From Psilocybe azurescens (Eukaryota; Basidiomycota; Agaricomycetes; Agaricales; Agrocybaceae), in contig JAJIRX010000301.1 in NCBI GenBank assembly GCA_023853785.1, positions 1 through 64,000 on the forward strand: a stretch of DNA of 64,000 nt. The letters run 5' to 3'. A model generated the notes under the pieces. That model saw only the letters and a program-made list of their open reading frames with translations, was not told where the DNA came from and ran no database searches. Both the position numbers and the translations under genes were made by a program. Positions 54,201 to 64,000 of this stretch are shown piece by piece. Within the stretch, counting starts at the first letter, position 1, and every line of letters begins with the position of its first letter.

Positions 54201-56531
54201 AGTAGGATGTTTAGGACAACTCGCCATTAGCAAAAAAACCTCACTGAGGCTAGGTCTTTTGCGCTGTATTTCAGTGGGAGCGGTGCATGGTCATCAACTC
54301 CGCACCTGTATGTTTCTACACTAGCAACCTGGCCAAGGAAGTCAGATCTGAGTCAGGGTTGGAAGAGCCACTTCCCAAAAATTCCTAAATTTGTTAATGC
54401 TTCTCTGGGTGGTACGCTGTTGATGACTCTCAGCCTATGCAGTGGAGTAAATGCAGTTGCATTTTCAGCTGATGGCAGCCGCATTATCTCTGGCTCAACA
54501 GACAGATTGGTTCAGGTGTGGGATGCATTGACAGGCGACAAGAAGCTTGTGCTGAACGGCCACACAGATTCGGTGTACTCAGTTGCATTCTCATGTGATG
54601 GCAGCCGCATTGTCTCTGGCTCAATGGATGGATCAGTTCGGGTGTGGGATGCCTTAACAGGCAATGAGAAGCTTGTGCTGAATGGCCACACAAATTTGGT
54701 CAACTCAGTTGCATTTTCAAGTGATGGTAGCTGTATCGTCTCTGGCTCTAGGGACAAATCAGTCCGGGTGTGGGATGCATTGACAGGCTACAAGAAGCTT
54801 GTTCTCAATGGCCATACTTCAGATGTCTGCTCAGTTGCATTTTCAAGTGATGGCAGCTGCATTGTCTCTGGCTCAATGGACAAATCAATTTGGGTGTGGG
54901 ATGCCTTGACAGGCAACAAGAAAATTGTACTGAATGGCCACACAGATTTGGTTAACTCAGTCGCATTTTCAAGTGATGGTAGCTGCATTGTCTCTGGCTC
55001 TTCAGACAATTCAGTTCGGGTGTGGGATGCATTGGCAGGAATTGAGAAGCTTTTCCTGAATGGCCACACTTATTCGGTCAATTCAGTTGCATTTTCAAGC
55101 GATGGCAGCCACATCGTCTCTGGCTCTTCAGACAATTCAGTTCGGGTGTGGGATGCATTGACAGGCAACAAGAAGCTTGTCCTCAATGGCCACACTTATT
55201 CGGTCTACTCAGTCGCATTTTCCAGCGATGGCAGTCGCATTATCTCTGGCTCTTGGGACAAATCGGTTCAGGTGTGGGATGCATTGACAGGCAACAAGAA
55301 GCTTGTCCTCAATGGCCACACAAATTCAGTCAACTCAGTTGCATTTTCAAGTGATGGCAACTGCATTGTCTCTGGCTCTAGGGACAAATCAGTTCAGGTG
55401 TGGGATGCCTTGACAGGCGACAAGAAGCTTGTGCTGAATGGCCACACAAATTCAGTCAACTCAGTTTCATTTTCAAATGATGACAGTTGCATTGTCTCTG
55501 GCTCTAGGGACAAATCAGTTCGGGTGTGGGATGCCTTGACAGGCAACAAGAAGCTTGTGCTGAATGGCCACACAAATTCAGTCAACTCAGTTGCATTTTC
55601 AAGTGATGGCAGATGTATTATCTCTGGCTCTTCAGATAAATCGGTTCGGGTGTGGGATGCCTTGACAGGCAACAAGAAGCTTGTGCTGAATGGTCACACA
55701 AATTCAGTCTACTCAGTCGCATTTTCAAGTGATAGCAGCCTCATCCTCTCTGGCTCTTCAGATGAATCGGTTCGGGTGTGGGATGCATTGACAGGCAACA
55801 AGAAACTTGTCCTCAATGGCTACACTTCAGACCTCTACTCAGTTGCATTTTCAAGTGATGGCAGCCACATTGTCTCTGGCTCTTCCAACAATTCAGTTCG
55901 GGTGTGGGATGCATTGACAGGCGATGAGAAGCTTGTGCTGAATGGCCACACAGATTTGGTGTACTCAGTTGCATTTTCAAGTGATGGCAGTCGCATCGTC
56001 TCTGGCTCTTCAGATGAATCGGTTCGGGTGTGGGACGCCTTGACAGGAGATGAGAAGCTTGTGCTGAATGGCCACACAAATTTGGTTAACTCAGTTGCAT
56101 TTTCAAGCGATGGCAGCCGCATCATCTCTGGCTCTTCGGACAAATCAGTTCGGGTGTGGGATACCTTGACAGGAGATGAGAAGCTTTTCACAAAAAGCCA
56201 CACTTCAGAGGTTAACTCTGTCTCATTTCCAATCGATGGCAGCCGCATTGTCTCTGGCTCAATGGACAATTTGTTTTGGGCATGGGATCAGCTACCACAG
56301 TGCCGAGCATTGCGCTACATTCGAGAGGAAGTAGCCACATCCACACATGGCCTGGAACATACTGGTTGGCTTCTTTCCCCAGGTGGAGAAGGATATTTGA
56401 TGTTTGTCCCTCTTGGTGAAAGACTGCCTGACGATGCTAACATACTCACCATCCCACAATCTCTCATTGCTCATGTTGATTTTTCTAACTCAAAACTAGG
56501 TCCTGAATGGGGCAGTTGCTATACTCCATAG
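51223..56531 (+). CDS. NACHT-WD40 NLR (HNWD/HET-E-like architecture)
   Basis: A multi-exon gene. The start ATG at 51,223 opens a Ser-rich low-complexity N-terminus. A predicted helical region follows (LKLTGRALQTLIKRGANIVD, 51,925; TLEEELRGLEKLSDE, about 52,280). The NACHT core has Walker A GHAGSGKTT (52,770), Walker B IVIDALDEID (53,094), FVTSRSDKDLV (53,203) and KSFSDFIFDR (53,757). A linker, open from about 54,232, leads into the WD40 region without a stop, so the NACHT and WD40 parts form one gene. Fifteen WD40 repeats of 42 residues (54,447 to about 56,290) and a C-terminal cap follow; the stop is at 56,531. One T is missing in the run at about 53,138-53,141 (restoring it gives GSDFLRELVNV), and the frame at about 51,700 and across the intron near 54,170-54,230 is also unclear. 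In HET-E-type proteins the WD40 propeller reads non-self ligands and NACHT oligomerises. This role is inferred. Confidence 0.85.
54447..56290 (+). repeat. WD40 array: 15 repeats of 126 bp
   Basis: Each unit reads V-x-SVAFSSDGS-x-I(V/I)SGS-x-D-x-SVRVWDAL followed by TG(N/D)(K/E)KLVLNGHT. Fourteen units are complete and the last is degenerate. Differences cluster at a few positions: residue 2 (Y/N/C), the residue after DGS (C/R/H), the pair around SGS-x-D-x (S/R/M/W/T; K/N/E/G) and the two residues after HT (NS, NL, DL, SD, YS). The rest is almost constant, even at DNA level. Confidence 0.95.
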
Positions 56532-56607
56532 TGTGGTACTTATTTTGAAATATTCCGCCAATTGTCTCCTTTTGTCATAGCGGTACTGCCTTTCACATTA
56601 CAATTTC

Positions 56608-56855
56608 TCGAAATAGACGGGTTCCTCATGTGCTCCCGCATGGCGAGCTCTGGGCTAAATTACCATGAATATGTCAGAATGGCGATGGGCTCCACATGGC
56701 ATTAAAGCAGATACCTAAGAATGAGAGTTTTCGTTAGATACCCGTCATTGAGAGGGACGCGCTCAAGATCAATTGTGAGTAATTCGTCGAAGATAGGATG
56801 CTCTCCTATCTTCGGCGACTAGTGCGGTGCTGGACGCTGTGCAAAGATGACACTT
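56608..56855 (-). pseudogene. MDR/LTD-type reductase fragment, first exons only
   Basis: About 245 bp directly similar to 40,533-40,762 (shared: GGGCTAAATTACCA, ATATGTCAGAATGGCG, TTAAAGCAGATACCTAAGAA, CATTGAGAGGGACG, ATCTTCGGCGACT). It codes the N-terminal pieces FDELLTIDLERVPL-like and LTKTLILR on the minus strand. Nothing of the rest of the enzyme follows. It begins about 75 bp after the NACHT-WD40 stop codon. Confidence 0.8.
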
Positions 56856-57179
56856 AGTTTGGATGACATAGCCATTGAGGTACTTATAACGAAGACTCCA
56901 CGGTAATGGTATTAATATTGAACATTGCCCGCAATACTAATTTGGATGCGCATGTATGTATGTAAAGGGAACACTGTCAATAATTGTCCAACTCTGCCAT
57001 TTTTAGGGGTATGGACAGGATGCAAAGGCGGGAGGGGTATGCTGCAAACAATCGAATGGATGATAGCTGTGGCCAACTGGACATTAAGAATGGATGGGGA
57101 ATGGATGCTCTCGTGGCAATATCGTTAAATGACAACACTAGAAAGAGTAAAAAATAGCGACACGAGATCGATCCTTCCT
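56856..57179. other. Intergenic, no gene seen
   Basis: Holds the 3' flank of the secreted glycoprotein gene. A 67-codon plus-strand frame has no motif. Confidence 0.5.
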
Positions 57180-58561
57180 TTAAGCGAGGAGCATGGCGGC
57201 CCCGAATACTGCACCGACGATGGCGAAGCTAGAGCCGATAAGCTGAGCGGCACCGCTGGTGTCGCTAGCTGTGCTTGCAGCAGCAGAGTTCGAGGCGCTG
57301 GCGGAACTGCGCGAGGAGGCATTTGAGCTCCCATTAGCCTGCGATGAAGACGAGGTGGATGTCGACGAGGCTGCGGAGGGAGAGGGGTGGGGAGACCGGT
57401 GAAGATGGACTTGCTCTCGAATACAACGCAGTTAGACGATTTGGGGATGCGGGGCTCGTAGGTGACGGTGGTAATGGGGCCGAGTGACTCAGGGGGCTGG
57501 GTGTAGGTGGAAGTGACACCGTCAGCGCCGGTGAAGACCCCAGGGAAATCCTGGCTCTCGCCATCGCATGACTCGAAGACCTTGTCGCGGGCTTCGTTGG
57601 GGGCGTTGTACTTGCAGCCGATGCGGTCGAAGATATGTTCGCAGTAGTTGGGGGCATCAGCACCACGGGGATCGCAGACTTTCAAGCAGAAAGCATTGGA
57701 GCCGATGAAGCTATGAACAAGGAATGTGAGTCGAGAGATTTCAAGTTAAACAAACATGTTTGAACTTACTTATGCCATTCAATACCTTGGATGTACTGGC
57801 CCGTAAACTGGTTGGAGAACATGATACCGCCCATAGGGTTACCACGCTACGAGAGGTGAAATAAAGTACATTAGTATTCAAATTCTTATGCATTTTGAGA
57901 TGGAGACATACGAGATCGGCACCGTGAGGATCCATCTCGCCTCCATAATCACCCTCCAGGATGTTGATCTTGGTCTGATCGATGAAACCCACGACTTGAA
58001 CGTAGTCAGGGGTCTTGGTGTATTGCACACCGGTAATCGCGCCATCGGGAATGAGACGTGTTCCGTGGCCGGGCTTGGTGCACCAAGCAATCATGGAACC
58101 CTCGATGTCACCGACTTCGTGGCCGGGCTCAGCGGGTGCCCACAGACAGAAGTCTAACATTCACCCCTATATTGAGTGACTCGTTTTATTGCCAGAAATG
58201 AGCGAAAACACGTACCATCTAGACTGTTGAGGAAGGAGGTCTGGCAAAGCGACTGCTGGTTCTCAGTGGTACTGTTACAGATGTTGTATCCAATTTGGGA
58301 ACCGCGGATGAGGTTGAGGTCGGTGTCGACTTTGTAAGGCTATACGAATCAAGGGGGAAATGAGTCGCTATTCGTATGAGACACTGGTACAAAGAAAGAC
58401 ACATGACGTACAATTCCATCGGGATATTGGTATGGACCCTTCTGAGCCAGAGGGACAGCGGGGTATGTGGCCATTGGGGGTGCTTGCGCCAAAGCGATGG
58501 ACGCTGAAAGAGCGATCGCAACAATGCGCGGAAGAAAAAGGGAAAGAGTGACTGGAGACAT
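57180..58561 (-). CDS. Secreted GPI-anchored glycoprotein, MAG-like (macrophage-activating glycoprotein family)
   Basis: A basidiomycete cell-surface protein of unknown biochemical role. Exons: 58,561-58,412, 58,339-58,216, 58,153-57,912, 57,846-57,770 and 57,710-57,180, all with GT...AG introns of 59-72 nt. MSPVTLSLFLPRIVAIALSA is a signal peptide, with cleavage likely after ALA. The mature domain has GSQIGYNICNSTTENQQSLC, FCLWAPAEPG, GDIEGSMIAWCTKPGHGTRL, DYGGEMDPHGADLRGNPMGG, CLKVCDPRGADAPNYCEHIF and DRIGCKYNAP, with many cysteines. The end is Ser/Thr-rich and closes with a hydrophobic GPI-type tail (LIGSS, VGAVFGAAMLLA). The last exon lacks one base near 57,395-57,400: the CCCCTCTCCC stretch should carry one more T. 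With it the product is 374 residues. A polishing error or a fresh frameshift would both explain this. Confidence 0.88.
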
Positions 58562-59049
58562 TTCGTGCTTATTTGCTTGTTGTAAGGGCGCGGTTTGCCG
58601 TGAAAGCGGGTTCGAACGAAAGTGTGGATATTATATAAGTCTAGAGAATACCTGTATATACGGAGGGCGAGGACGGGAGAGGGTGGAGTAAGTAGAAGTA
58701 AAGGAAGTAAAAATGGTAGGGTAGAAGAGGAAGAAAGAAAACTTGGGGGCGTCGGTTCATATATGCAGCTTGCCGACCACATCCGTCGCAGTAGCCAAGG
58801 CCTCTACATTCAGTCATTTCTTGTCTTGGAAAAGTGTAAGGAGAGACAAAGCCCGTCCAAGACATGAATATGACCGAACGTATGAAGCCAAGTCCTCTTG
58901 GGTGGCTGTATAGCGATCATACACAATCGGCCTTGGCTAATAAACCAAGGAGATATGTAATCTCGGCTGTATTCAAACAACTGACAGGACTAGCCTATTC
59001 TTCGTGTCTATCAACTACTATTCAGTTCGATCTAAACGTCCACGGTCCG
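58562..59049. other. Upstream region of the MAG-like gene, nothing else seen
   Basis: Contains TATATAAGT at about 58,632, some 70 bp upstream of the start codon in the minus sense; as the complement it reads ACTTATATA, a plausible TATA element. Confidence 0.45.
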
Positions 59050-59600
59050 TAATCGTTGCACTGTGCGCTGAGGGAGAGGGCAGCAGCTTCTCTCTATCAA
59101 TGCCCATCCCTAACCCGGACGCGGACAAGCGCGTTGCGTCTCCAATGACGCCCAGCCATTGATCCTCATCCCAATCAATGCGGCCGTTCTCGAAGAGAAT
59201 GGACAAAGGATGTGACGACAATTGTCGAGCCACATACAGAGCAACGGATACGGAGGTCAAGACATCAATTGAACGAAAGGATAGCAAGGAGACACGAACA
59301 TGAAAATGGACGAGGGACAATGAGAGATAGGCATTGGGCGGAAGGTAAAGGGCGGAGAAGACCAACCAGCGAGCAGTACGACAGCCCAACAACGAACGCA
59401 CGAACACGAGTACGCAAACATGCCACCGAAAGAAAACGACACACCAAATGCTAAATAACCAAATTCTTTTCCCGCTAGACCCATTCTCCCTCCCGCACAG
59501 TCGTTTGATGTTCCCTACCATCATCATGGCGACGAACACGGGGTCGAACTGCGAGGTGTGAATGGGCACGATCTTACGTGGGTTTTCGTCTAGACAGCGA
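59050..59600 (-). pseudogene. PSD2-type fragment, C-terminal catalytic region
   Basis: The minus strand gives DENPRKIVPIHTSQFDPVFV (about 59,590-59,530), MMMVGNIK (about 59,525), GKEFGYLAFG (about 59,470), then about 230 bases of unrelated frame, and LFENGRIDWDED (about 59,200-59,165) and ASGLGMGIDRE (about 59,100). This is the order of the PSD C-terminus (VGSI..T, REFGYFAFGGST, LFE...WDEDL). The GGST motif, where the pyruvoyl group forms, is lost in the interrupting stretch, so no active enzyme could result. It is separate from the other PSD pieces. Confidence 0.75.
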
Positions 59601-61513
59601 GGGCGGAGCGGATTGTTTGCGGCTGTGTTAAAGGATGCGACTTCGAGAGAGTCAGTCTTCGAAACACAGAAAATGCGGCAGAAGAGAGGAGAGGAGAGGC
59701 ACAGGGAATAGAGAATAGGGATAGGGAATAGGGATTAGAGAGCAGGGAATAGAGAATAGAGAGGGTACAGTGCAACGCTAATTGAAGAACGTAACGCACC
59801 GAAATGCCACGCACATTAACAATCAAAAAGTTCCAAATCTAATCCCCCAACCTCGGTGTCAGGGTCTTTGGGTTAGTTGGAGGGGGAGAAAGAGAAGAGA
59901 GATAGCTTGGAGGAGGGCAACGATGATCAGGAGGTTCGGAGATAATTCAGTTTTCCGAGGATTTGGTGTTCTTTGTAAATGAGGCACGCCGGAATCGAAG
60001 CGTGCTGCGCTTCAACGACGATATCTTGACAGGCGCCGCCATCTTCGCTGCCATCTCAAACTTCCGAGTTGACTCTACGGGCTCATAGGGATTTAAATGC
60101 CATATATGCGTCCTGACAACAACAAATACGCAGTTCAAAGGATAAAACAGAAATGGACGAGTTACTCGAGTTACTCAACAAAGACGAGACGGGTCGGGAA
60201 GAAAGAAAAGAGAAGACCATGAAATGTGCAGGTAGTGCAGTCAACACCTCCAACTAGAACCTAAGAGACTCATTACGCCAGATGAGCAATATCAGCCAAC
60301 CGTTTTAACGACTAACAAAAAAACACTCCAAGAGCAAGAGTGAAGAGTGTTCGGTGCAGGCGCGTGCGTCCATCTTCACCAGCATTCGTAACTTGTAACT
60401 CCTCGGACCGACATTCAACATGCGAGATGCAAGACAGCTGGGATTGCGCTTCAGTGGGTGTGCCCAATCATTAAATCGCAGTGTCAGAACAAACTGGCTC
60501 ACAAGCCAGCTGAACAGCAAACGACCCTGACGGGCATTACCACAACCCACACAGAGCAAAGAGTATGATAGCACATGACACCAGGAAGTTGGATGCGCAT
60601 CCTAAAACGCATAAATGGACTACAATCCAGAATTTCAGAGATTCGGCACAGGAAAGGAAAAGGACAGGACAGGACAGGATAGGATGGTCGACACCTCTCA
60701 ACAGACGGTCGGTCAAAAGATGAACGAAGGGCTCCACCCAAATGAACCGTTGGGTTGAAGCAGACATAGACGACGCCTGTAGCGGCCGACTCGTTCGGTG
60801 ATATCCAGCTCTTGGAGATTATACCTGCTTCAGCAGGAACCGCAGCGACGCTGGCGGGATCCACTAGCAACAGACATGAACTACGGAAGAAGCTGTCAAT
60901 CCAGAAAGGTACGATTAGCAGAGAACTTTGATCTCACTTCGAATGTTCACATAATGTTACAACCCAGGACTGGATAATTCCCTTCGTCCATCTTCATAAT
61001 CGGTTTTTTTATGTTCGTTTGTGTTGCAACCACGGTCCTAGCCGCAGTCATCGGTAAAATACGAGTATGAGCGCGCTAGTCAATTTAAGCGTTCCTAACG
61101 AATCAGTGAGTTCGAGTGGATAGTGGTGGGAGGAAGGTGAATCTTTTATGGAGTAATGTTGAACAGAACCAACATTGATCGCAAGGAAGCTCGACTACGG
61201 CCTAGCGCTGGGTTCAAATATTATTAGCCGGAGGGTCGGACTTTCAAAACCATCAGAACGGTTTTCGTATCAAGTCGAGAACGAATATCGGTTGCTAAGT
61301 ACGTCGTTACCACTCGGCATTTCTTGGCTCTGTGTACTATCGCATATAACGAAAAGAAGATGATGCGTAGCGACTATTCTCTTTCTCCCTCTTCCACATC
61401 GTTCTCGGGACTGGTTTTCCTCTTTTCCATTCTTTTTTCGCTTGAATTGTTCAATTCCTTCAGCACTCTTTTTTGGCCATCCTCCTTCGTTCATTTTGAA
61501 TTCTCCATTCAAT
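59601..61513. other. No confident gene
   Basis: Two minus-strand frames (59,613-59,826 and 60,305-60,870) have no recognised motif. The second includes a protein-like stretch, ISKSWISPNESAATGVVYVC (about 60,760-60,820), that could be an exon of something unknown. Short GGATAGGGAATAG and CAGGACAGGA tandem runs lie at 59,700-59,760 and 60,660-60,680. Confidence 0.4.
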
Positions 61514-62359
61514 ATGCTTTTCTCAATCTCTGGACTTGTTGCCGTGCTTGCTTTGAACTTGAGTGTTCAGGCAGGTGAGTATTCTTTCCTTTGGTTCTGT
61601 ATTCACGAGGAGGGCTTAATCGGCGTCTGTCTCCTCGTAGCCCCTGTTGATCACATCTTCAAGCGTCAAACCGCATGTTTCCTACCCGGAAGGACCGCTC
61701 TCCCAGCAGAGGTTGCGAATGGAGTGCCGGCACTGGTCAGGGCTGTTACATGCACGGGTGGTACCTCCGTCACTGGTGTTCCCAGCGTCTCTTCGGGTGG
61801 AATCGATTTCAAGTCTATTGATTTCCAGAGAAGCAATAAAAGTCCCCTTGGTTTCGCTCTGTGATTATTTCGTTTTTTTCGTACCATCTCATTTCTCATG
61901 GTATTTCATTTCTTTAGGGCTACGTTCACTACCCCTGCGGACCCCAGCTCGCGCCGATCTTACCAAGTTGCAGAATCAGCTCAACGTCTATCTCGCTGTA
62001 GAAGCCGGTGTGCGCGTACGTGCCCAGTATTCACCGAATTTTACTCCTCCGGTCTAACTGGTTATTCGTCCATGTTTCCTTAGAGCAATGGGGAGGAGCC
62101 ATCCTCGGCCAAGTCAAATCCGCCAAATTCTTCATCCAGTTCCAGATCGCGCGGGCTCAGACAGCTCTCGGACAACAGCTCAGTGTTGGGAACACAGTGG
62201 AACATCAGCTAGGAAAGGTCATCAAGGTAAGCGTCATCATTTCATTCAACTCTGCGTGTTGGAAAGCGGTCTCAATGTGTCACATTTCTATCGTAGAACG
62301 CTGGTCGCGCGACTGCGGCTGAAATTTCCCAGGTCAATGCGTTAGCGAAAGTGTTGTAG
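61514..62359 (+). CDS. Small secreted protein of unknown function, intact
   Basis: Five exons join in frame: 61,514-61,574, 61,641-61,850, 61,918-62,007, 62,084-62,226 and 62,297-62,359. Together they make 188 residues, with GT...AG introns of 66-76 nt. MLFSISGLVAVLALNLSVQA is a clear signal peptide. APVDHIFKRQ follows; its KR could be a Kex2-type cleavage site. The mature part holds VANGVPALVRAVTC, RADLTKLQNQLNVYLAVEAE, KSAKFFIQFQIARAQTALGQ and VEHQLGKVIKNAGRATAAEI. I recall similar small secreted proteins in agarics and know of no function. The alternative reading TFTTPADPS at the start of exon 3 would need a one-base change, so the exon 3 sequence may be slightly off. A good effector-like candidate by size and secretion. 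Confidence 0.85.
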
Positions 62360-63912
62360 ATTTTTTTTCATGATAATATGAGAATAAGAAGATCCATTTT
62401 GAACCTTCTCTTGATGTCAGAGGCATGGCATATCCGATGTCTTTCAGATATTTCCGTGGTGTTATAATGAGCATATGCGTAAGACTACCTTGTGTTGATG
62501 GGCGAGAAATGATTTTCGATATCCTAATTCATGACGTTCCAAGATTTGCTACGCGTTAGATGGGCCGGCCTCATTAGAAATCTAGAATGTATGTATAAGT
62601 GTGTAGCAGAACACGCCACTTACGGCATAGTACCGGGTAAACAGTCCCTTCACATGTTAAATAGACTAGCGGTTTGAAATACGGATATTTTTTTCTGGAG
62701 GTCTCGTAGGGTCTCGCACTGCCTCGCATTATCGACGCCATTGCGTGCCAGGCGTTGGACTTGGTTAACCATGCTTTAGAATAAAGTACAGCTGTGCCTG
62801 CCAGTGGTTGCTTGCTCCTTCGCGAATGTTTTGAATGAAGATGTTCTATTGTAATTGAAGATTTAAGCAAGGCACTATTTAGCGCTGAGGAGAGGTCGCC
62901 AAGAGGTCTCCATACTAGCATTTCGGAAATTCCACACCCCATGGAGTGGTAACTACTCGATGCCTACACGATGCCCGGGAGTTCTTTGGGTGAAAAAAGA
63001 TTTTTTCTTCATCTGGCACTTGGATGTGCTCTATAGCTACGTACATCAAAAGAAACTTTTGTCCAAACAGAAAATGTCAAAGGATTCATTCAGGTCCATA
63101 TTTCATGTTGCAGGGGGATCTTAGGTCTCGCTGATCGCCGACCTGTATTATTGACAGATCAATTTATTTATATAAGGCTCAAGATCATTCAAAATGATTA
63201 TTTAGACCGTTGGAGAAGTGCGCGTCCTTTGGGCGCTCTTCTGCAATGTGCAGCAAAAGAAAAAGATGAAGCGTTTGTGGATCAAAGGACGGCCAACCGA
63301 AAGTTAGACGCGTCCTCGCTAATGGTCTGGAGCTGATCGGCCCTGATTCCCATCCGATGCGGCATTTTTACTGTAGGCAATTGACATTCGACCGCTGACT
63401 CCGCGCCAGCGACGTCATTAATAATAGATAAGATAAGATTTGCTTTAAATTTTAAGTCTGAGTGTGAATGGATGGCAGGCTCCGTGACGAGAATCTCCTT
63501 GCGGCGTTGCTCCCTCACTCACGACAATAGACAGACTTACCTGACAAAGTGGAGCCTCTTTCTGCCTCTTCATAATCAAGATTATATGCCCAATCAGCGC
63601 CAGCCTAGACGATCAATTAGCACGAGGCCGCGCTGTATAGGCACAGCTGGCATAGGCCGCCACAGCGCCTCATGGCGCTCAGGGAATCCATGGAAAGGAA
63701 CGTATAAGCCCGGTCTCGGCATCAGTATCATATCAATGTCAATTAGATGCGATGGCTAGTTCCCCATTGATCGGATATGCGACGGTTGATGTGAAGGACC
63801 ACAATATGTTCACAATTTGATATCAACCGCAACGTTCAAGCTTCAAAAGCAAGGATGAGATCAATTCAAAACCGACTTTCGTTTTCTGCCCCATCTTTCG
63901 TACATTATCTGC
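62360..63912. other. No gene seen
   Basis: A 122-codon minus-strand frame at 62,574-62,942 and shorter ones have no motif. The sequence is unremarkable. Confidence 0.5.
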
Positions 63913-64000
63913 ATGGATTCAGCACTATCCATTCGACAGGCCCTCGATGTCAACCATCTCGCTGGTGAACCTCTTCCCATCGCACCCACCGGTTACTATA
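63913..64000 (+). CDS. Possible start of a gene cut by the window end
   Basis: From an ATG at 63,913 the frame is open to the last base (MDSALSIRQALDVNHLAGEP and onward). It is short, and no family can be named. The residue mix looks like a real soluble protein. Confidence 0.4.
   Translation, partial: MDSALSIRQALDVNHLAGEPLPIAPTGYY

Noticed and set aside
54484..56474. Minus-strand frames opposite the WD40 array
   Set aside because: They repeat with the same 126-bp period and are mirror frames of the WD40 coding sequence.
61918..61970. Frameshift in exon 3 of the small secreted protein
   Set aside because: The exon joins in frame as written. The alternative reading TFTTPADPS is only a family-based suspicion, so I treat the gene as intact.
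1..64000. CRISPR arrays, bacterial operons, ribosome-binding sites
   Set aside because: The window is eukaryotic (spliced genes). No direct-repeat/spacer array was seen.

Overview
This window looks like nuclear DNA of a mushroom-forming basidiomycete (Agaricomycetes). Genes are split by many short introns (about 45-70 nt, GT...AG). The recognisable families are typical of that class: NACHT-type NLRs whose first exon ends in an 'INGG'-type leader, a Crinkler-kinase, a seven-helix membrane protein, a macrophage-activating-glycoprotein-like secreted protein, and cut-and-paste transposons. I cannot name the species. I found no rRNA, convincing tRNA, CRISPR array or bacterial-style operon.

Layout. 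1-1.8 kb: remains of an FHA-domain (Far10/SLMAP-like) gene. 4.2-6.9 kb: a broken NACHT NLR on the minus strand. 7.5-18.2 kb: a tandem segmental duplication. Unit 1 (7.5-14.9 kb) holds an unidentified gene, a divergent SEC61-alpha pseudogene and an almost intact NACHT NLR (10.8-13.4 kb). Unit 2 (about 14.95-18.2 kb) repeats the same flanks, but its SEC61 copy is shortened, the NLR is absent and a 195-bp solo LTR has landed in it. 18.3-19.8 kb: a decayed membrane-protein gene.

19.9-32 kb is a mobile-element block. A 3.58-kb hAT element with an 8-bp target duplication sits inside a 432-bp inverted-repeat (foldback) element. Next come a 1.6-kb Tc1/mariner element with long structured TIRs, an AT-rich tract, and two related elements made of palindromic 'ATTCC' or 'AGTCC' arrays, one carrying a 1.2-kb minisatellite. 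32.9-34.1 kb: an intact seven-helix gene. 35-41 kb: a LINE reverse-transcriptase scrap and fragments of phosphatidylserine decarboxylase (PSD), an MDR/LTD-type reductase and a second FHA piece. 42.2-44.8 kb: a Crinkler-protein kinase with three tandem Crinkler head domains. 45-50.8 kb: a second solo LTR, a KRE6/SKN1 pseudogene and more PSD pieces. 51.2-56.5 kb: a NACHT-WD40 NLR with 15 nearly identical WD40 repeats. 56.6 kb: another MDR first-exon piece. 57.2-58.6 kb: the secreted MAG-like glycoprotein. 59.05-59.6 kb: a PSD C-terminal fragment. 61.5-62.4 kb: an intact small secreted protein. The last 88 bases may open another gene.

The genes that still look functional are mostly candidate innate-immunity, allorecognition or secretion genes: two NLRs, the Crinkler-kinase, two secreted proteins and one receptor-like membrane protein. 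They lie among transposons and fragments of duplicated housekeeping genes, as expected of a fast-evolving accessory region. Many otherwise good genes carry single-base indels, often in short homopolymers, so part of the apparent decay could be assembly error. Homology was judged by eye from remembered family motifs; no database search was run.
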